A DNA stretch of 9,011 nucleotides from Elusimicrobiota bacterium (GCA_031259485.1 JAIRLH010000129.1:1-9011), one strand, 5' to 3'. Shown: positions 1 through 6,670, numbered from the stretch's first letter. Notes: generated by a model from the letters alone, not told the origin. Numbers and translations are program-made.

Positions 1-1
1 C

Positions 2-583
2 TTATTCGGGCAAATTAAAGAGTTTGATATTATAGGGTTGGATAGTATACGTTCAACTTTTGATGGTTTGGAAATCGGCCCAGATGTTAAATTCCCTAAA
101 AAATTATTTCTTTCAATAATAGAACTTAGAGACGACTACAAAAACCATTTTCATTATGCCGGCCGCAATACTGTCTGGATAGATAAAATACTGCCGTTTT
201 TAAAAGCCGGCCAGACTGTTATGGTTTACGGCGGCGCGCTGCATACCTCATATACCCCGAAAGATTACAGCCTGGCCGATTATTTTGTCAAAACAGCCTA
301 TAAACCCGTTTCTGTATTTTTTATAAATTCCAATAATTTTGCTTCCTACAACAGGAAATTATTTGACTTCTCAAAAACCGACGAATACCTTATAGCTGTG
401 CCCGCGGAAAAGCGGGCGCAGCTGAACGCGGACTATTTTATAGTCTATTCCGGCCCGCAGGGCGTCCCGTCCTGCATGCATGAAAGTAATGTTTGCCGGC
501 CTGACGTGGATTCCGACTGGGTACCGAACGTGGATTCCGACTGGGTACCGAGAGTAGTCATCTTCAATACGGAAAAAAATTAA
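2..583 (+). CDS. 3' part of an unidentified protein gene; 5' end lies outside the window
   Basis: The reading frame is open from the first complete codon at position 2 to the TAA at 581-583, giving 193 visible residues. A TTG at 38 could be read as a start, but no ribosome binding site precedes it and coding-like sequence (LFGQIKEFDIIG) continues upstream, so this is most likely a truncated gene. I do not recognise the family with confidence. A segment reading AGRNTVWIDKI, then about 10 residues later VMVYGGALH, faintly resembles the 'RN..W...I' plus 'V.GA.H' pattern of the ChaN/TraB/erythromycin-esterase-like superfamily; this is inference only. No membrane segment is visible. The C-terminal end carries two copies of the 8-residue unit NVDSDWVP-like, encoded by a perfect 24-bp tandem duplication, followed by RVVIFNTEKN. 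It converges on the thioredoxin-like gene with 18 bp between the stop codons. Confidence 0.7.
   Translation, partial: LFGQIKEFDIIGLDSIRSTFDGLEIGPDVKFPKKLFLSIIELRDDYKNHFHYAGRNTVWIDKILPFLKAGQTVMVYGGALHTSYTPKDYSLADYFVKTAYKPVSVFFINSNNFASYNRKLFDFSKTDEYLIAVPAEKRAQLNADYFIVYSGPQGVPSCMHESNVCRPDVDSDWVPNVDSDWVPRVVIFNTEKN
504..551 (+). repeat. Perfect 24-bp tandem duplication inside a coding region
   Basis: Positions 504-527 and 528-551 are identical 24-mers (each begins ACGTGGATTCC and ends GGGTACCGA). The unit length is a multiple of three, so the frame is kept and the protein gains a second VDSDWVP block near its C-terminus. The absence of any difference between the copies suggests a recent event such as replication slippage. 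Confidence 0.9.
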
Positions 584-586
584 AAT

Positions 587-601
587 ACCGGCCGCGCCGG
601 T
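587..601. terminator. Candidate bidirectional terminator between convergent genes
   Basis: ACCGGC (587-592) and GCCGGT (596-601) form a 6-bp GC-rich stem with a 3-nt loop, exactly filling the gap between the convergent stop codons at 583 and 602. On the - strand it is followed by ATTTTAATTTTTTT, a good U-tract for the thioredoxin-like transcript. On the + strand the following TTTAAACAATTTT is weaker. The stem is short, so confidence is moderate. Confidence 0.5.
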
Positions 602-925
602 TTAAACAATTTTATCAAGCCGCTCGCGCAGGGCCTGAGCGGGGGATTCTCCCAGCAGTTGGTCGTCGTGTTCAGACTGATTCTTTTTGTAAAAAAACAT
701 CGTGGGCGTGCTGGATATGCCGTACTTATCGCAAGCCTGCGGCGCCTGGTCAACGTCAACCAAAAAGAAATCGACGCGGTCCCCGTATTCCTTTTGCAAT
801 TGCGCGATTATCGGCATCATGCGCTGGCAGTGCGGGCACCAAGTGGCAAAAAACTCCACGAAGCGCGGATTTTTGACGCTTTCGGCCTGTTCAAAATTTG
901 CGTCGGTTATTATTTTTTCTTTCAT
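602..925 (-). CDS. Thioredoxin-like protein with CPHC active site
   Basis: This 107-residue protein has the length and layout of a thioredoxin: a central beta strand RFVEFFATW leads into the redox motif C30-P31-H32-C33, and the cis-proline loop SSTPTMFFY has P74. There is no signal peptide or membrane anchor, so it should act in the cytoplasm as a dithiol-disulfide exchange protein. Its dipeptide between the cysteines is PH, as in DsbA, not the GP of standard thioredoxins. The positions matching E. coli Trx Asp26 and Lys57 are Glu24 and Leu55. The ATG at 925 is preceded by AAGGAGAT (rc of 930-937 region) at good spacing, which fixes the start. A hairpin lies directly after the stop. Its partner reductase or substrate cannot be told from context. 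Family assignment is firm; whether it serves as a general thioredoxin or a specialised one is open. Confidence 0.92.
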   Translation of the reverse strand: MKEKIITDANFEQAESVKNPRFVEFFATWCPHCQRMMPIIAQLQKEYGDRVDFFLVDVDQAPQACDKYGISSTPTMFFYKKNQSEHDDQLLGESPAQALRERLDKIV

Positions 926-956
926 GATTTATCTCCTTTGTTGTTATATAGTTTTA

Positions 957-962
957 ATTATA
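957..962 (-). promoter_or_regulatory. Candidate -10 box of the thioredoxin-like gene
   Basis: The - strand reads TATAAT at 962-957, about 32 nt upstream of the ATG and about 20 nt upstream of the Shine-Dalgarno site. I see no good -35 box at 16-18 bp spacing, so the call rests on the -10 match and position alone in an AT-rich stretch. Confidence 0.35.
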
Positions 963-999
963 TCACAAAAACGCCGCAATTGCGCTTTTTCATGCCAGC

Positions 1000-1039
1000 A
1001 AAGAAAAATTCCTCTCTTAAATATGAAGAGAGGAATTTT
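1000..1039 (-). terminator. Rho-independent terminator of the outer-membrane protein gene
   Basis: A perfect 14-bp inverted repeat (AAGAGAGGAATTTT at 1026-1039 against AAAATTCCTCTCTT at 1005-1018, 7-nt loop) begins 22 bp past the stop codon of the 1061-1654 gene. On the - strand the stem runs into a TTTTTCTTT tract. It separates that gene from the downstream thioredoxin-like gene, suggesting two transcripts. Confidence 0.8.
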
Positions 1040-1060
1040 ACGAAATACCGGCAAAAGAGG

Positions 1061-1654
1061 TTAAAAATAAAACCTCGCGGCAACGGCGCCTTCAATTCCG
1101 GTTAGGTCTTTGTACACTTTGGCCGCGCCCGTTGCCTTTGTCTTGGCGGAGAAGTTATAACCGACATCCAACCCCAGTCCGAATAATCTGCTAAACCTGC
1201 ATTCCACGCCGCCCTTAACATGGGGGAAAACCTTGTTCGCGCTTAAATTAGAGTCATCATAATTAACCAACATATAAGTCGCGCCTCCGCCTGCCCAGAA
1301 GTGAAACTTGCTGTCCAACGGCCCGTATTTATAATATACGGTTAAGGGAACTTTATAGGTATAAACAGTATCTTTATACAATCTTCCGCCTCTATATCCC
1401 TCATAGCGGTCCGAGCCGGCCAGTTCAGCCGAAACGCGCACGCCAAGTCCGCCGCCGGCCCGCTCAAAAAAACCTTCAAAACCCAGCAGAGCAGGGATTT
1501 CTATAGTATCTGTGTCATTAAGATTAGCTTCGTAAATGTCTTTCGTGTTGCCCTTGGCGCTTACCGCGCCGGCTTTAATGCCTATGCCGAACTCCGCCCG
1601 CGCCAGACCGGCGAAAGCGAATACTGCAATTACTGCAACAAACAATTTTTTCAT
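1061..1654 (-). CDS. Small outer-membrane beta-barrel protein with signal peptide
   Basis: The 197-residue product starts with a clear Sec signal peptide (MKKLF, hydrophobic core VAVIAVFAFAGL, cleavage after ARA at residue 20). The mature part is rich in Gly and alternating aromatic/hydrophobic residues typical of amphipathic beta strands (for example GLGVRVSAELAG, KVPLTVYYKYGP, FHFWAGGGATYMLV, LGLDVGYNF). It ends in ARFYF: the terminal Phe is the usual recognition signal for the BAM outer-membrane assembly machinery. Size and pattern fit the eight-strand OmpW/OmpX-like 'outer membrane beta-barrel' group. No ligand or transport role can be assigned. ATG at 1654 is preceded by AAGGAGAT (rc of 1663-1670). 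It has its own terminator and probably its own promoter, so it looks monocistronic. It is good evidence that the host has an outer membrane. Confidence 0.85.
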   Translation of the reverse strand: MKKLFVAVIAVFAFAGLARAEFGIGIKAGAVSAKGNTKDIYEANLNDTDTIEIPALLGFEGFFERAGGGLGVRVSAELAGSDRYEGYRGGRLYKDTVYTYKVPLTVYYKYGPLDSKFHFWAGGGATYMLVNYDDSNLSANKVFPHVKGGVECRFSRLFGLGLDVGYNFSAKTKATGAAKVYKDLTGIEGAVAARFYF

Positions 1655-1698
1655 GCTGTATTATCTCCTTTATATGATAATATTTACAACCAACTATT

Positions 1699-1704
1699 AT
1701 TATA
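1699..1704 (-). promoter_or_regulatory. Possible -10 box for the outer-membrane protein gene
   Basis: TATAAT on the - strand (1704-1699) lies about 45 nt upstream of the ATG at 1654. The region 1655-1742 must hold the promoter because the symporter terminator lies just beyond it. No convincing -35 box is seen, and the whole stretch is AT-rich, so this is weak. Confidence 0.25.
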
Positions 1705-1727
1705 ATAAAAAAATTCCCGCTTTAAAA

Positions 1728-1774
1728 GCCGGCAAGAAAAATAAAGCGTCCCGCTCTTTTGAGCGGGACGCTTT
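1728..1774 (-). terminator. Rho-independent terminator of the sugar symporter gene
   Basis: GAGCGGGACGCTTT (1761-1774) and AAAGCGTCCCGCTC (1743-1756) form a perfect 14-bp GC-rich stem with a TTTT/AAAA tetraloop. On the - strand it is followed by ATTTTTCTT. It starts 27 bp after the symporter stop codon and is the strongest terminator in the window. Confidence 0.9.
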
Positions 1775-1801
1775 GCAAGCGCATAATTATCCGTAATTAA
1801 T

Positions 1802-3445
1802 CTATTTAGCTATGCCCAGCGGGGAAAGCAAAACATAAAGCCCTATGACAGAAGCGGTAATCAGGCAGCTGACCAAAACCACTTTATCCCACGGCTTTGT
1901 GTCAACCACTTTTTTATCATTGCGCGCGTCAAATTTGCTGTGTTCAGGATAAAGTTTACCCATAACGAGCATAAACGCCGAACACAAAACAAACAATATC
2001 GCAAGTATGTGCAGGAAATGCAAACGCACAAAGCAACGAAGGAAACCCGGCAGGGCGGCATCCGCGCCTGTCATCGGCAAAACCTGCGTAATACCGTAAA
2101 TGATAATAAAAGATATTAACGCGGTTTTAGCGGCCCAGGAGGGAACTTTTTTACTGAACATGCCTACTAGTATTATCGTGAATATCGGCACATTATACAA
2201 ACCGTTTGCCGTCTGCAGATACTGGAACAGTCCCTGCGGCGCGAATACTATAAGCGGCGCGACAAACATAGAGAACACGGCCAGAACAACAGCCGCGATC
2301 TTCCCTTTCTTTACCATTTCGGATTCTTTGGCGTTTTTATTAAAATAAGGCTTGTAAATATTAAGCATAAACAGCGTGGCCGTGGAGTTTAGAGCGGCGT
2401 TAAAAGAGCTCAAAATCGCGCCGAATAATACGCCCGCAAATAATCCTATTAACCACGGGCTGCGCAACACTGTTTTGACAAGTTCAGGGTAAGCCATATC
2501 GTTTATTTTAAGCGGGTTATCCCTGAAAATATGAAAGGCTATGATGCCGGGCAAAATAAGGAATAACGGCCCGAATAATTTTAAAACAGCCGCGTAAAGA
2601 ATGCCCTTCTGGCCTTCTTTTAGATTTTTCGCGGCCAAAGCTCTCTGTATTATGACCTGGTTGGTGCCCCAGTAAAAGAGATTTACTAAAAACATTCCCG
2701 TAAACATTGTGGCAAAGGGCACGGGATCCGCGGAAGACCCTATGGCGTTGAATTTTTCCGGATGCTGCGTTACTAATACGGCCAGACCTTCAAATAAATT
2801 GCCGTTGCCTACATAAAGCAATCCCAAAATCGGTATAAGCATTCCGCCGATTAAAAGACCTATCCCGTTAAACGTGTCAGCCCACGCCATAATGCGCAGC
2901 CCGCCAAAAAAGTTATAGACGCAGCCTAAAATTCCTATGCCGGCTACGACTACGGCTATCATTGCAAAATCGCTTTGTAATCCGAAAACTTCTTTAATAT
3001 TAAAAATTCCTCCCATGCCTATGGCGCCGGAGTAAAGAATAATCGGAAACAAAATGAAAACGTATCCGAGCAGAAACAGGCCGTTTATAAGTTGTTTGGT
3101 GCCGTGGTCAAACCTGTCTCCGGCAAAGTCCGGAACGGTGGCGTAACCCTGTTTAAGATAACGCGGCAGGAAATAGAGCGCTACGATAACCAAAGCCAAT
3201 GATGCGCCGACCTCCCAACCCATTACGGACATATTAAATCCGTAACCCTGCCCGTTGAGGCCTATCATCTGTTCCGTTGAGAGATTCGTAAGCATAAGGG
3301 AAGCTGCTATGATAATCCCCGTAAGGCCGCGGCCAGCCAGAAAATAACCTTCCTCCGTATTAGTGTCGGCGTTTTTCGTCTTGTAATAAGCCAGCCCTAA
3401 CACCGCCAGAGTAAAAGCAAAGAACGTTGTCAATGTGACGAGCAT
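1802..3445 (-). CDS. Sodium/galactose (glucose) symporter, SSS family, vSGLT type
   Basis: The 547-residue membrane protein is close in length to Vibrio vSGLT (about 543) and shows the SSS pattern of many hydrophobic helices (about 14). Residues that contact galactose in vSGLT can be aligned by eye: E58-Q59 in NLSTEQMIG (vSGLT E68/Q69), E78 in GWEVG (E88), N255, Y258 and W259 in VNLFYWGTNQ (N260, Y263, W264), K289 in AAVLKL (K294) and Q411 in YLQTANGL (Q428). The Na2-site serines are present as S346-S347 in SSFNAALNS (S364/S365). It should therefore bring galactose or glucose across the inner membrane with Na+. The ATG at 3445 is preceded by AAAGGAG at normal spacing, with a strong promoter upstream and a terminator downstream. 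It is transcribed divergently from the galactose operon, which supports galactose as substrate. Glucose cannot be excluded from residues alone. Confidence 0.93.
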   Translation of the reverse strand: MLVTLTTFFAFTLAVLGLAYYKTKNADTNTEEGYFLAGRGLTGIIIAASLMLTNLSTEQMIGLNGQGYGFNMSVMGWEVGASLALVIVALYFLPRYLKQGYATVPDFAGDRFDHGTKQLINGLFLLGYVFILFPIILYSGAIGMGGIFNIKEVFGLQSDFAMIAVVVAGIGILGCVYNFFGGLRIMAWADTFNGIGLLIGGMLIPILGLLYVGNGNLFEGLAVLVTQHPEKFNAIGSSADPVPFATMFTGMFLVNLFYWGTNQVIIQRALAAKNLKEGQKGILYAAVLKLFGPLFLILPGIIAFHIFRDNPLKINDMAYPELVKTVLRSPWLIGLFAGVLFGAILSSFNAALNSTATLFMLNIYKPYFNKNAKESEMVKKGKIAAVVLAVFSMFVAPLIVFAPQGLFQYLQTANGLYNVPIFTIILVGMFSKKVPSWAAKTALISFIIIYGITQVLPMTGADAALPGFLRCFVRLHFLHILAILFVLCSAFMLVMGKLYPEHSKFDARNDKKVVDTKPWDKVVLVSCLITASVIGLYVLLSPLGIAK

Positions 3446-3487
3446 ATTTCTCCTTTACGTATTTTTAGTTTAAGCATTTCCATTTAT

Positions 3488-3516
3488 ATTATGTCAGTAA
3501 ATTAAAAATAAGTCAA
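3488..3516 (-). promoter_or_regulatory. Sigma70-type promoter of the symporter gene
   Basis: On the - strand TTGACT (3516-3511) and CATAAT (3493-3488) are separated by 17 bp. Transcription would begin near 3481, giving a leader of about 36 nt that carries the AAAGGAG site before the ATG at 3445. Confidence 0.7.
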
Positions 3517-3539
3517 ATACTTTTTTAAATTCCGACGCG

Positions 3540-3552
3540 GTTTTTGAAAAAC
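3540..3552. promoter_or_regulatory. Short palindrome overlapping the gal operon -35 box, possible operator
   Basis: GTTTTTGAAAAAC is a 13-bp palindrome with a central G. It covers the -35 box (3544-3549) of the galM promoter and lies within the roughly 27 bp between the two divergent -35 boxes, so a protein bound here could affect both promoters. A/T-rich palindromes arise easily by chance, so this is only a candidate. Confidence 0.25.
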
Positions 3553-3571
3553 ACGATAAATTTGATATAGT
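3544..3571 (+). promoter_or_regulatory. galM: Sigma70-type promoter of the gal operon
   Basis: TTGAAA (3544-3549) and TATAGT (3566-3571) are separated by 16 bp. The expected start of transcription, 6-8 nt after the -10 box, falls at about 3578-3580, that is on the galM ATG itself. This predicts a leaderless message, in line with the absence of a Shine-Dalgarno site. Confidence 0.65.
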
Positions 3572-3579
3572 ACTTTATT

Positions 3580-4530
3580 ATGGGCACATCAACATTTAAA
3601 GGTCTTCCCAGCGTAGTTTTGGAAAACAGTTTTTTAAAAACCGCATTTATTCCGTCTTACGGATGTAAAATGACAAGCCTGTTAAATAAAAAAACAGGCC
3701 GCGAATTTTTGTATCAGACGGCACTAAAAGAATTAAAAATTCCGCCGTACGGCGCGCCGTTTGACGCATACGACTCCAGCGGATATGACGAGGTTTTCCC
3801 TTCTATAGACCGTACGTTTTATCCGTCCGGTTTCCATGCGGGCGTTGTTATACCGGATCACGGCGAAATATGGGCTGTGCCGTGGGAAATAACGCAACGC
3901 GGGGAAAACGGTTTTACCGCTCAGGTTAAAAGCAAAACGCTTCCTTATATTTTTACAAGAAAAGTTGAGCTTGATAAAAACAAAGTGGTCTTTTTTTACC
4001 GCGTTGAAAATACTTCGGATAAAGAAAGTTTTAAATTTTTGTGGGCTTTGCACGCGTTGCTTGCGTGCACGCCCGCGACAAAACTTCTTACGCCGGCCGG
4101 CTTAAACCGTATAATGACTGTTGAACACGGTACGCGGACGCTTGGAGAATGGGGTACGTTTCATCCTTATCCGCTGACTAAAAGCGTAAACGGAAAAACG
4201 ATTGACATGTCAGCCACCGAGCCTATTTATGCAAACAATTGCGAAAAATTTTATTTTGCTTCCAGAAATACGGAAGGCTGGTGCGGAGCCGAACATACCG
4301 ATACCGGCGAGAGAATTATTTACCGATACGACGGCGCAAAAGTTCCGTATCTGGGTGTGTGGAAAACCCAGGGCGGCTACCGCGGAGATTATAATGTCGC
4401 GCTTGAACCATGCACCGCGATATATGACGATTTGTATGTGGCAAATAAAATAAAAAAAGTTTCCGAAGTGCCGCCCAAAGGCTTGTACCAATGGAACTTA
4501 ACTATGTCTGTTGAACAGAGGATATCATGA
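3580..4530 (+). CDS. galM: Aldose 1-epimerase (galactose mutarotase)-like protein
   Basis: The 316-residue soluble protein looks like a divergent member of the GalM superfamily, which interconverts the alpha and beta anomers of galactose. Visible landmarks are PDHGEIWAVPW (H94), LWALHALLA with H158 as the likely catalytic acid, and VALEPCTAIYDD with E276 as the likely catalytic base, matching the '(I/L)EPCT' stretch of the family. It is shorter than the E. coli enzyme (about 346) and lacks its usual NHSYFNL-type segment, so substrate specificity rests mainly on its place as first gene of the galactose operon. The start is well constrained: an in-frame TAG at 3568-3570 leaves ATG 3580 as the only start codon available upstream of the conserved N-terminus, yet no Shine-Dalgarno precedes it. 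Its stop overlaps the galK start by 4 nt (ATGA), implying translational coupling. An epimerase acting on another sugar or sugar phosphate is the main alternative. Confidence 0.8.
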   Translation: MGTSTFKGLPSVVLENSFLKTAFIPSYGCKMTSLLNKKTGREFLYQTALKELKIPPYGAPFDAYDSSGYDEVFPSIDRTFYPSGFHAGVVIPDHGEIWAVPWEITQRGENGFTAQVKSKTLPYIFTRKVELDKNKVVFFYRVENTSDKESFKFLWALHALLACTPATKLLTPAGLNRIMTVEHGTRTLGEWGTFHPYPLTKSVNGKTIDMSATEPIYANNCEKFYFASRNTEGWCGAEHTDTGERIIYRYDGAKVPYLGVWKTQGGYRGDYNVALEPCTAIYDDLYVANKIKKVSEVPPKGLYQWNLTMSVEQRIS

Positions 4531-5693
4531 ATATAAATATAGAAGCGGATTTTAAAGATATATTTAAGTATAACCCGCAAGGAGTTTTCTTTGCGCCCGG
4601 CAGAGTTAATCTTATAGGCGAACATATAGATTATAACGGCGGGCATGTTTTTCCTTGCGCACTGTCTCTTGGCACTTACGCGGCGGCGGCAAAAAGAAAT
4701 GACGGTAAAATCAGGTTTTATTCCGTAAATTTCCCGCAGGACGGAATTATTGAAATTGATTTATCGGATATAAAATACCGCAAGGAAGACGGCTGGACAA
4801 ATTACCCTAAAGGTATTGTGTCAGTTTTTGACTCGGCGGGTTTTAAAGCGGATAAAGGTTTTGACGTCGTTTACAACGGCAATATACCAAACGGCGCGGG
4901 GCTGTCCTCGTCCGCTTCCATAGAAGTTTGCACCGGCGTGATGATTAACGATTTTTTTAAATTCGGCCTTGACAGCGTAAGTATAGCCAAACTTGCGCAA
5001 AAAGCGGAAAACGAATTTGTCGGCATGAACTGCGGCATAATGGACCAGTTTGCTTCCGCCATGGGCAAGAAGAACGGCGCAATCCTGCTTAATTGTAATA
5101 CTTTGGATTATAAATATGTTCCGCTTGAGCTTGAAGATTCTTCCATAGTTATAATAAATACCAATAAAAGGCGCGAGCTTGCGACTTCAAAATACAATGA
5201 GCGCAGAGGGGAGTGCGAAAGAGCGTTAAAAGATTTGCAGACAAAGTTAAATATAAAGGATTTATGCTCTCTTGCTCCTGAAGAATTTGAAAAAAATAAA
5301 GATTTGATAAAAGACCCCGTTGCGCGCAAACGCGCAAAACACGCCGTTTACGAGAACGCGCGCACTATGGCCGCCGTAAAACTTTTAGAGAAAAACGACG
5401 CGGCGGGATTTGGGAAACTTATGGTTCAGTCCCACGATTCTTTAAGAGATGATTACGAGGTTTCGTGCAAAGAGCTTGACGCGGCGGTTGACCTCGCGTT
5501 GAAGCGGCCGCAAACCGTCGGGGCGCGCATGACGGGCGCGGGATTTGGCGGTTGCGCCGTATGCATAGTAAAAAACGAAGGCATTGAATCTTTTGTAAAA
5601 GACATAGGGCCGGAATATAAAAAAATTACGGGGCTTGACGCGGAATTTTACACGGCATGCGCCGCAAGCGGGGCGTGCAAATTGGAGGAATAA
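4527..5693 (+). CDS. galK: Galactokinase
   Basis: This 388-residue enzyme transfers phosphate from ATP to alpha-D-galactose to give galactose 1-phosphate, the first committed Leloir step, in the cytoplasm. All GHMP-kinase landmarks are present: the galactokinase signature GRVNLIGEHIDYNGGHV with R26, E32, H33 and D35 for sugar binding, the phosphate loop PNGAGLSSSASIE around residues 121-133, the catalytic aspartate D173 in NCGIMDQFAS, and the C-terminal ARMTGAGFGGCAV at 333-345. Length is normal for bacterial GalK (about 380-395). The start ATG overlaps the galM stop (ATGA at 4527-4530) and has AGAGGAT at 4517-4523 inside the galM coding region. galE follows two bases after the stop. No missing key residue is apparent. 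Confidence 0.97.
   Translation: MNINIEADFKDIFKYNPQGVFFAPGRVNLIGEHIDYNGGHVFPCALSLGTYAAAAKRNDGKIRFYSVNFPQDGIIEIDLSDIKYRKEDGWTNYPKGIVSVFDSAGFKADKGFDVVYNGNIPNGAGLSSSASIEVCTGVMINDFFKFGLDSVSIAKLAQKAENEFVGMNCGIMDQFASAMGKKNGAILLNCNTLDYKYVPLELEDSSIVIINTNKRRELATSKYNERRGECERALKDLQTKLNIKDLCSLAPEEFEKNKDLIKDPVARKRAKHAVYENARTMAAVKLLEKNDAAGFGKLMVQSHDSLRDDYEVSCKELDAAVDLALKRPQTVGARMTGAGFGGCAVCIVKNEGIESFVKDIGPEYKKITGLDAEFYTACAASGACKLEE
5684..5688 (+). promoter_or_regulatory. galE: Shine-Dalgarno site that fixes the galE start
   Basis: GGAGG lies 7 nt before ATG 5696 and sits at the very end of galK. A longer frame starting at ATG 5657 exists, but its extra 13 residues precede the conserved N-terminal strand and overlap the galK C-terminus, so the ATG at 5696 is preferred. 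Confidence 0.85.
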
Positions 5694-5695
5694 TT

Positions 5696-6670
5696 ATGAA
5701 AAATATTTTAGTTGTCGGCGGGGCGGGATATATAGGCTCTCACGCGGCGAGAGTTTTGAAAGATAAAGGTTATTTTCCGGTAGTCTATGATAATCTGTCA
5801 AAAGGCCACAAAAAGGCCGTGCGCGGGTTTGCGTTTATAAAAGGAGACTTGGGCAATAAGAAAAAATTAAAAACCGTTTTTAAAAAATATAATATAGAAG
5901 CCGTTATGCATTTTGCGGCGTTCACTGAAGTGGGCGAAAGCGTGGCGGAACCGTCAAAATATTACGAAAATAATGTCTGCAAAGTAATATCTCTCCTTGA
6001 CGCTGCCGTTGAAAGCGGCGTAAAATATTTTGTATTTTCTTCAAGCGCGTCTGTTTTCGGCGAGCCGGAAAAAGAGCGAATAGACGAAACCCATCCGAAA
6101 AATCCCATAAATCCGTACGGCAGAACCAAACTTATGGTTGAACGGATTCTGAAAGATTATGACACGGCGTACGGACTAAAGAGCGTAAGCCTGCGTTATT
6201 TCAACGCCTGCGGCGCGCATCCGAGCGGTAAAATAGGCGAATCCCACGGGGTTGAGTCCCATCTTATCCCGATAATTTTTCAAGCGGCGCTGGGCAAAAG
6301 GGAAAGCATAAAAATTTTTGGATCCGATTATCCCACAAAAGACGGCACCTGCATAAGAGATTACGTGCACGTAAACGACCTTGCCGACGCGCATATTCTG
6401 GCCATGGAAAAGATGGAGAAAGAAAATAAAAGCGAATGCTATAATCTCGGCAGCGGCAGCGGCTACAGCGTTAAAGAAATTCTTGACTCGGTAAAAAAAA
6501 TAACAGGACTTGATTTCAAAATAGAATACGCTCCACGCCGCGCCGGCGACCCGGCCGCTCTGGTAGCCGATCCCGCAAAAGCGGAAAAAGAGCTTAACTG
6601 GACGCGCAAATATGATCTTGAGCAAATAATAAAAACCGTGGCTAACTGGGAAAAGAAGAGGCGCTATTAA
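5696..6670 (+). CDS. galE: UDP-glucose 4-epimerase
   Basis: The 324-residue protein interconverts UDP-galactose and UDP-glucose with tightly bound NAD, regenerating the co-substrate of GalT and also supplying UDP-galactose for cell-surface sugars. It is an extended short-chain dehydrogenase: NAD-binding GGAGYIGSH at residues 8-16, YDNLSKGH at 31-38, HFAAFTEVGESV at 72-83, catalytic S117 in SSSASVFGE, and the Y141-x3-K145 pair in NPYGRTKLMVE. The stretch GSDYPTKDGTCIRDYVHV (209-226) is diagnostic for GalE. The residue aligned with E. coli Tyr299, which gates the sugar pocket, appears to be Leu289 (GDPAALVAD), as in many Gram-positive GalE proteins. The start is set by GGAGG at 5684-5688. The stop TAA shares one base with the galT start (TAATG). 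Confidence 0.96.
   Translation: MKNILVVGGAGYIGSHAARVLKDKGYFPVVYDNLSKGHKKAVRGFAFIKGDLGNKKKLKTVFKKYNIEAVMHFAAFTEVGESVAEPSKYYENNVCKVISLLDAAVESGVKYFVFSSSASVFGEPEKERIDETHPKNPINPYGRTKLMVERILKDYDTAYGLKSVSLRYFNACGAHPSGKIGESHGVESHLIPIIFQAALGKRESIKIFGSDYPTKDGTCIRDYVHVNDLADAHILAMEKMEKENKSECYNLGSGSGYSVKEILDSVKKITGLDFKIEYAPRRAGDPAALVADPAKAEKELNWTRKYDLEQIIKTVANWEKKRRY

Noticed and set aside
400..417. Hairpin GCCCGC-GGAAAA-GCGGGC within the first gene
   Set aside because: It sits in the middle of a coding region with no U-tract and is probably a coincidence of codon use.
38..583. TTG at 38 as the start codon of the first gene
   Set aside because: No Shine-Dalgarno site precedes it and the frame is open with protein-like sequence back to position 2, so a 5'-truncated gene is more likely.
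659..1105. Open frames on the + strand opposite the thioredoxin-like gene (659-1105 and 702-1064)
   Set aside because: They are antisense to a recognised gene, have no ribosome binding site and no family resemblance.
5657..5695. Longer galE form starting at ATG 5657
   Set aside because: The extra 13 residues lie before the conserved NAD-binding strand and overlap galK; ATG 5696 has a strong GGAGG at ideal spacing.
6176..6625. 149-codon open frame on the - strand inside galE
   Set aside because: Composition is that of an antisense shadow, with no start signal; galE is unambiguous.
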